A stretch of 64,000 nucleotides of DNA from positions 6,262,001 to 6,326,000 of the forward strand of contig NZ_CP030053.1 of NCBI RefSeq assembly GCF_004114955.1, given 5' to 3'. Positions 61,183 to 64,000 of this stretch are shown here, one piece after another. Both the position numbers and the translations under genes were made by a program. The notes beneath the pieces are model-generated. The model searched no databases and was not told the DNA's origin. It saw only the letters and a list, made by a program, of their open reading frames with translations. Source of the stretch: Bradyrhizobium guangzhouense (GTDB taxonomy: Bacteria; Pseudomonadota; Alphaproteobacteria; Rhizobiales; Xanthobacteraceae). Position 1 is the first letter of the stretch. The number at the start of each line of letters is the position of its first letter.

Positions 61183-62000
61183 CAGATCCGCCGCATCCAG
61201 AGGCCGCCGAGGATCAGGCCGCCGCCGTTGACGAAGGCCATCCAGAGCGGGAAGGCCGCGCCGATGGTGAAGAAGCCGATCAGCGTCAGCGCGATGATAC
61301 CGAGGCCGATGGCGACGAAGGCATGGCCGAACCAGAGGCCGGCGAGCGTGTAGAACAGCATGAAATAAATCGGCCAGAACGCACCGAGCTCGCGCGGGCC
61401 GTAATGGCCGAGCACGTCGGTGCAGATGTGGCCGAAGGCGAAGAACAGCGCGAAGACCAGCACGATCCTGATATCGAAGGCGGCTTCCTGGGAACGGCGT
61501 GGCCATCCTATATGAAGTGGCCAGATCGGCGGTGCGCTCCCTCGCCCGCTTGCGGGCCGCGACGAGCTTCGCTCGCGCTGAGAGCGTTGGGGAGAGGGTG
61601 TCTCCGCGTCGGGGTTGTCACGGAGTGCGGAGGATGTCCCTATGTGGCGAGAGCCCTCACCCGCCACGCTCTGCGAGCGTGTCGGCCTCTCCCGCAAGCG
61701 GGAGAGGCGAGGCAAGCCCAGCGAGTCTTTGTTAAACCAAATACGATTGCGCTGCAGGGAATGGGGAGGACTCAGCAAGCGGATCGCGACCAGGCCGCCG
61801 ACACCGATTATGTCGACGGCGGGCCAGGCGTAGCGGGCGTAGAACGGCCAGGCCCAGGTCACCACATTGCCGGCGAAGACCAGAACGCCCCACCACAGCG
61901 CAGCCAGGCTGGCCAGCTCATAGAGCTGCGACTGCTTCACGCGCTGGACGATGTCGTCGATCTCGGCCAGCGCCGCGGAGGCTTCCTTGCTGTCGATCAT
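61182..62000 (-). CDS. integral membrane protein with an in-frame palindromic-repeat insertion
   Basis: A 272-residue protein. An N-terminal amphipathic helix (ALAEIDDIVQRVKQSQLYE) is followed by two hydrophobic helices, and the C-terminal 100 residues by about four more (IRIVLVFALFFAFGHICTD onward). Between them, about residues 77-172 (61485-61772), lies a hydrophilic arginine/serine/proline-rich stretch encoded by an intergenic-type palindrome. The frame stays open. The original protein was probably about 175-190 residues. GGAG lies six bases before the ATG at 62000. Function unknown. Confidence 0.7.
   Translation of the reverse strand: MIDSKEASAALAEIDDIVQRVKQSQLYELASLAALWWGVLVFAGNVVTWAWPFYARYAWPAVDIIGVGGLVAIRLLSPPHSLQRNRIWFNKDSLGLPRLSRLRERPTRSQSVAGEGSRHIGTSSALRDNPDAETPSPQRSQRERSSSRPASGRGSAPPIWPLHIGWPRRSQEAAFDIRIVLVFALFFAFGHICTDVLGHYGPRELGAFWPIYFMLFYTLAGLWFGHAFVAIGLGIIALTLIGFFTIGAAFPLWMAFVNGGGLILGGLWMRRI
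61536..61712. repeat. palindromic repeat, family 5, inside the membrane-protein gene
   Basis: Outer arms CTCCCTCGCCCGCTTGCGGG and CCTCTCCCGCAAGCGGGAGA are inverted. The 64 bases at 61537-61600 are repeated at 62069-62132 with a single mismatch. The insertion limits in the gene are uncertain within 61485-61772. Confidence 0.8.
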
Positions 62001-62319
62001 GTCAGTCTCCATCAACGCGGCACCATCGCAGCATATGGTGCGCTCAACGCAGCGGCATCGGCACTGGGCTCCCTCTCCCGCTTGCGGGCCGCGACGAGCT
62101 TCGCTCGCGCTGAGAGCGTTGGGGAGAGGGTGCCTCCGCAACGGGACAATCCCCGGGAGGAAAGAACCCTCGCCGCGCAGGGACGTGCTCGGTAAATTCC
62201 CGACAACCCCAACGCGGAGAAACCCTCTCCCCAGCCCTCCCCCGCAAGCGGGGGAGGGAGCCGACTGCCGCTGCCGCACCGTGCTCGATATGCGACGGCC
62301 CCGCCGCCGGCGGCTCGCA
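62001..62319. other. non-coding region between the membrane-protein and hydrolase genes
   Basis: About 320 bases; the part 62069-62262 is a second copy of the family 5 palindrome. No gene is present. The promoter of the membrane-protein/regulator pair should lie between 62001 and 62068 or upstream of the repeat. Confidence 0.5.
62069..62262. repeat. palindromic repeat, family 5, intergenic copy
   Basis: CTCCCTCTCCCGCTTGCGGG at the left is inverted against CCCCGCAAGCGGGGGAGGGA at the right. The left 64 bases match the copy inside the membrane-protein gene (61537-61600) at 63 positions. Confidence 0.85.
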
Positions 62320-63330
62320 TCATGACTGCCCTGCCCCGCGCGTCGCGACGTCCTCGGCGATGGCATTGACGGCCTTCGGATTGGTGACCATGCCCATGTG
62401 GTTGACGCCGTCGATGATCTTGACGTCGATATCGGGCCTGATCGCCTGCACGACTTCGGCATATTTGGCCGAGATCATCATCTCGTCCTCGCCGCCGCCG
62501 AAGATCGTCATCGGATGCGTCACCGCGGGCAGGTCGAGGCGATAGCCGTGCGTGGCGAAGTTGCGCATCAGGCGGTCGGAATAGGTGGCCGTCAGAATCC
62601 GCTCCGAATTCGGCGGCACCGCGAAGGCGAGCACCGGAAGCTGCGAGCAGCAATCGATGCCGAGCTTGCGCAGCGCGGTGAGACCGAGGAAGCGCGGGAT
62701 GTCGGGATTGGCCCAGCCGCCGGAATGCGCGACATTGGTCGGCGCGTCATAGCCGAGATAGGGCGCGACCAGGACAGTGCGGACGAACAGGTCCTGGATG
62801 ATCGGCGTCGCAGCGATGCGCAGCGAGAAGCCGGCGCCGGCGGAATGGCCGATCAATGTCAGCGGCAGATCCGGCGCGCTCTTGCGGACATGGGCGACGA
62901 AATCGACGAGGTCGTCCTCGAGTTGGCCGACATAGCCGATGTCGCCGCGCGTGCCCGAGGCACCATGGCCGCGGGTATCCAGCGCCCAGGTCTCGACGCC
63001 GTGCGCGGCCATGGCCGCGGTCAGCGCGTGGTTGACGGTGCCGGAGGAGCCGGACGAGCCATGGATGAAGATGGCACCGCGACCGGTGTCCGCGCCTTTC
63101 GCTAGATAGTGGCGGTAGCCGAGCCAGGTGCCGTCGCGGGCCTGGAAACGCTCCAGCGGCGGCAGGGTGGACCAGTCGATGCCTTTGACCGAGTCCGAGA
63201 CCGAGCGCATCTCCGCCGGCCGCTGCAGCGGCGTCGCGATCAGGGCAGTCAGGATCAGCGCCACGGCGCCGACCACGCACAGACCCCATTTGAGCAAGCC
63301 CAGCACCCCTCGCAGCAAAGGCATCACCAT
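62320..63330 (-). CDS. membrane-anchored alpha/beta hydrolase
   Basis: A 336-residue protein with one N-terminal transmembrane helix (LLKWGLCVVGAVALILTALIA) and an alpha/beta hydrolase domain outside or inside the membrane. The nucleophile elbow is GHSAGAG (serine), the oxyanion loop IFIHGSSGSSGT, and the catalytic histidine VNHMGM with an acid in GGGEDEM. It resembles lysophospholipase/serine aminopeptidase S33 proteins; substrate unknown. GGGAG is nine bases before the ATG at 63330; an ATG at 63354 has none. Confidence 0.85.
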   Translation of the reverse strand: MVMPLLRGVLGLLKWGLCVVGAVALILTALIATPLQRPAEMRSVSDSVKGIDWSTLPPLERFQARDGTWLGYRHYLAKGADTGRGAIFIHGSSGSSGTVNHALTAAMAAHGVETWALDTRGHGASGTRGDIGYVGQLEDDLVDFVAHVRKSAPDLPLTLIGHSAGAGFSLRIAATPIIQDLFVRTVLVAPYLGYDAPTNVAHSGGWANPDIPRFLGLTALRKLGIDCCSQLPVLAFAVPPNSERILTATYSDRLMRNFATHGYRLDLPAVTHPMTIFGGGEDEMMISAKYAEVVQAIRPDIDVKIIDGVNHMGMVTNPKAVNAIAEDVATRGAGQS

Positions 63331-63676
63331 GGTCGAACTCCCTGACTGAACCATCGATAGAGAACTCTATAAAGCAGAGTACTCTCCTATACAACCCCTA
63401 AATCGGGAGTTCGGAGCGCACCCAGAGCCCGGATCACCTCTCCCGCAGGGAGAGGTCGGATCGCATCGCAAGATGCGATCCGGGTGAGGGGATCCGGTGT
63501 CACTGGGTGCCGGCGCCCCCTCACCCGGATTGTCCTGGACGATGCTTCGCATCGCCAGGACAATCCGACCTCTCCCCGCTGGGGAGAGGTGAACCACGGA
63601 CAGCCGACCGAATCTCATTTCGTCGCGCTTATGGCGCTGGCTTGCGAAAATCCTTAACGTCGGGTCTGACCCCAAC
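63331..63676. other. hydrolase/xseA divergent intergenic region
   Basis: About 345 bases without a gene. An AT-rich stretch at 63355-63400 probably holds the hydrolase promoter. The rest is mainly the palindrome at 63436-63591. Confidence 0.5.
63436..63591. repeat. intergenic palindromic repeat (CACCTCTCCC type)
   Basis: CACCTCTCCCGCAGGGAGAG at the left is inverted against CTCTCCCCGCTGGGGAGAGG at the right. Inner hairpins GGATCGCATC-TTGC-GATGCGATCC and TCCTGGACGATGC-TTC-GCATCGCCAGGA make it a compound structure. Confidence 0.8.
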
Positions 63677-64000
63677 ATGCCGAATCGTTTGCTGATGCCG
63701 CCTGCGGAACCTCTTCACAACGCGCCTGAATTCACCGTTTCCGAGCTGTCCCAGTCCCTGAAGCGGACGGTGGAGGACACCTATGGCCATGTCCGGGTCC
63801 GCGGCGAGATCTCGGGCTTTCGCGGCGCCCATTCCTCCGGCCATTGCTATTTCGCGCTCAAGGACGAGAGCGCCAAGATCGAGGCGGTGATCTGGAAAGG
63901 CGTGCACGGCCGCATGCGCTTCAAGCCCCAGGAGGGGCTCGAGGTGATCGCGACGGGCAAGCTCACCACCTATCCGGGCTCGTCCAAGTATCAGATCGTC
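63677..64000 (+). CDS. xseA: exodeoxyribonuclease VII large subunit, 3'-truncated by the window edge
   Basis: The first 108 codons are present. The N-terminal OB-fold DNA-binding domain is recognisable: [50 protein letters not shown] and [22 protein letters not shown]. With XseB it degrades single-stranded DNA from both ends. It faces purD across the accessory region; in relatives the two are often close neighbours. Confidence 0.95.
   Translation, partial: MPNRLLMPPAEPLHNAPEFTVSELSQSLKRTVEDTYGHVRVRGEISGFRGAHSSGHCYFALKDESAKIEAVIWKGVHGRMRFKPQEGLEVIATGKLTTYPGSSKYQIV

Noticed and set aside
1..64000. CRISPR arrays, rRNA and tRNA genes, transposases, integrases
   Set aside because: None was recognised on either strand by reading; the repeats found are palindromic elements without spacer arrays. 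A tRNAscan or Infernal run would settle the RNA part.

Overview
The window is a stretch of chromosome from a GC-rich alphaproteobacterium, most likely Bradyrhizobium or a close relative in the Nitrobacteraceae. The evidence is the codon use, the gene neighbourhoods (midA-pgeF, a petP/petR-type regulator pair, uvrC-pgsA-moaD-moaE, ribF-ileS-lspA, purD facing xseA), the form I CO dehydrogenase operon and the dense intergenic palindromes. No rRNA, tRNA, CRISPR array, transposase or integrase was seen. Two genes run off the ends: midA on the left and xseA on the right.

Layout. 0-4 kb: midA-pgeF, a lipoprotein and prs. 3.9-6 kb: a metallopeptidase-fold gene overlapping an ATP-grasp ligase. 6-14.7 kb, minus strand: a cox operon for aerobic carbon monoxide oxidation (coxC-M-S-L-D-E-F-G), led by the MHYT/LytTR regulator CoxC. 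A perfect 12-bp direct repeat with 21-bp period lies between coxC and coxM and is the best candidate operator in the window. 14.7-15.5 kb: ribH under an FMN riboswitch. 15.9-21.2 kb: a YbjN-like gene, proC, a FlK-like thioesterase, a tautomerase, hisS and ilvE. 21.5-24.2 kb: MarR regulator, OmpR-type regulator and sensor kinase, probably one operon. 24.3-29 kb: small secreted proteins, an RNase T2, rlmJ, a cold-shock gene with a long leader, and an outer-membrane beta-barrel protein. 29-37.9 kb: uvrC, pgsA, moaD, moaE, prmB, two membrane proteins, a degenerate EAL protein and a HAD phosphatase. 38-47.2 kb: a CheY-like regulator, ribF, ileS, lspA, a secreted protein and a pair of M16 peptidases. 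47.3-55.4 kb: arfB, mutL, rsmD, an RsuA/RluB-type pseudouridine synthase with a long disordered head, tadA, a haloacetate-dehalogenase-like hydrolase and purD.

55.4-63.6 kb, between purD and xseA, looks accessory. Codon use is visibly poorer in GC in the first half. It holds a fused ABC-ATPase/TOPRIM-like gene that resembles known phage-defence architectures, an Abi-alpha (DUF4393) gene, two orphan secreted proteins, and five copies of a short MITE-like palindrome. The second half holds a winged-helix regulator overlapping a membrane-protein gene that appears to have absorbed an intergenic palindrome in frame, then an alpha/beta hydrolase.

Connections. CoxM, CoxS and CoxL form the FAD, iron-sulfur and molybdenum subunits; CoxD, CoxE and CoxF mature the Mo-Cu site and CoxG serves electron transfer or membrane docking. 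MoaD and MoaE elsewhere in the window make the molybdopterin. RibH (lumazine synthase) and RibF (flavokinase/FAD synthetase) supply the FAD that CoxM binds. All functions are read from sequence motifs and recalled family knowledge; no database search was run.
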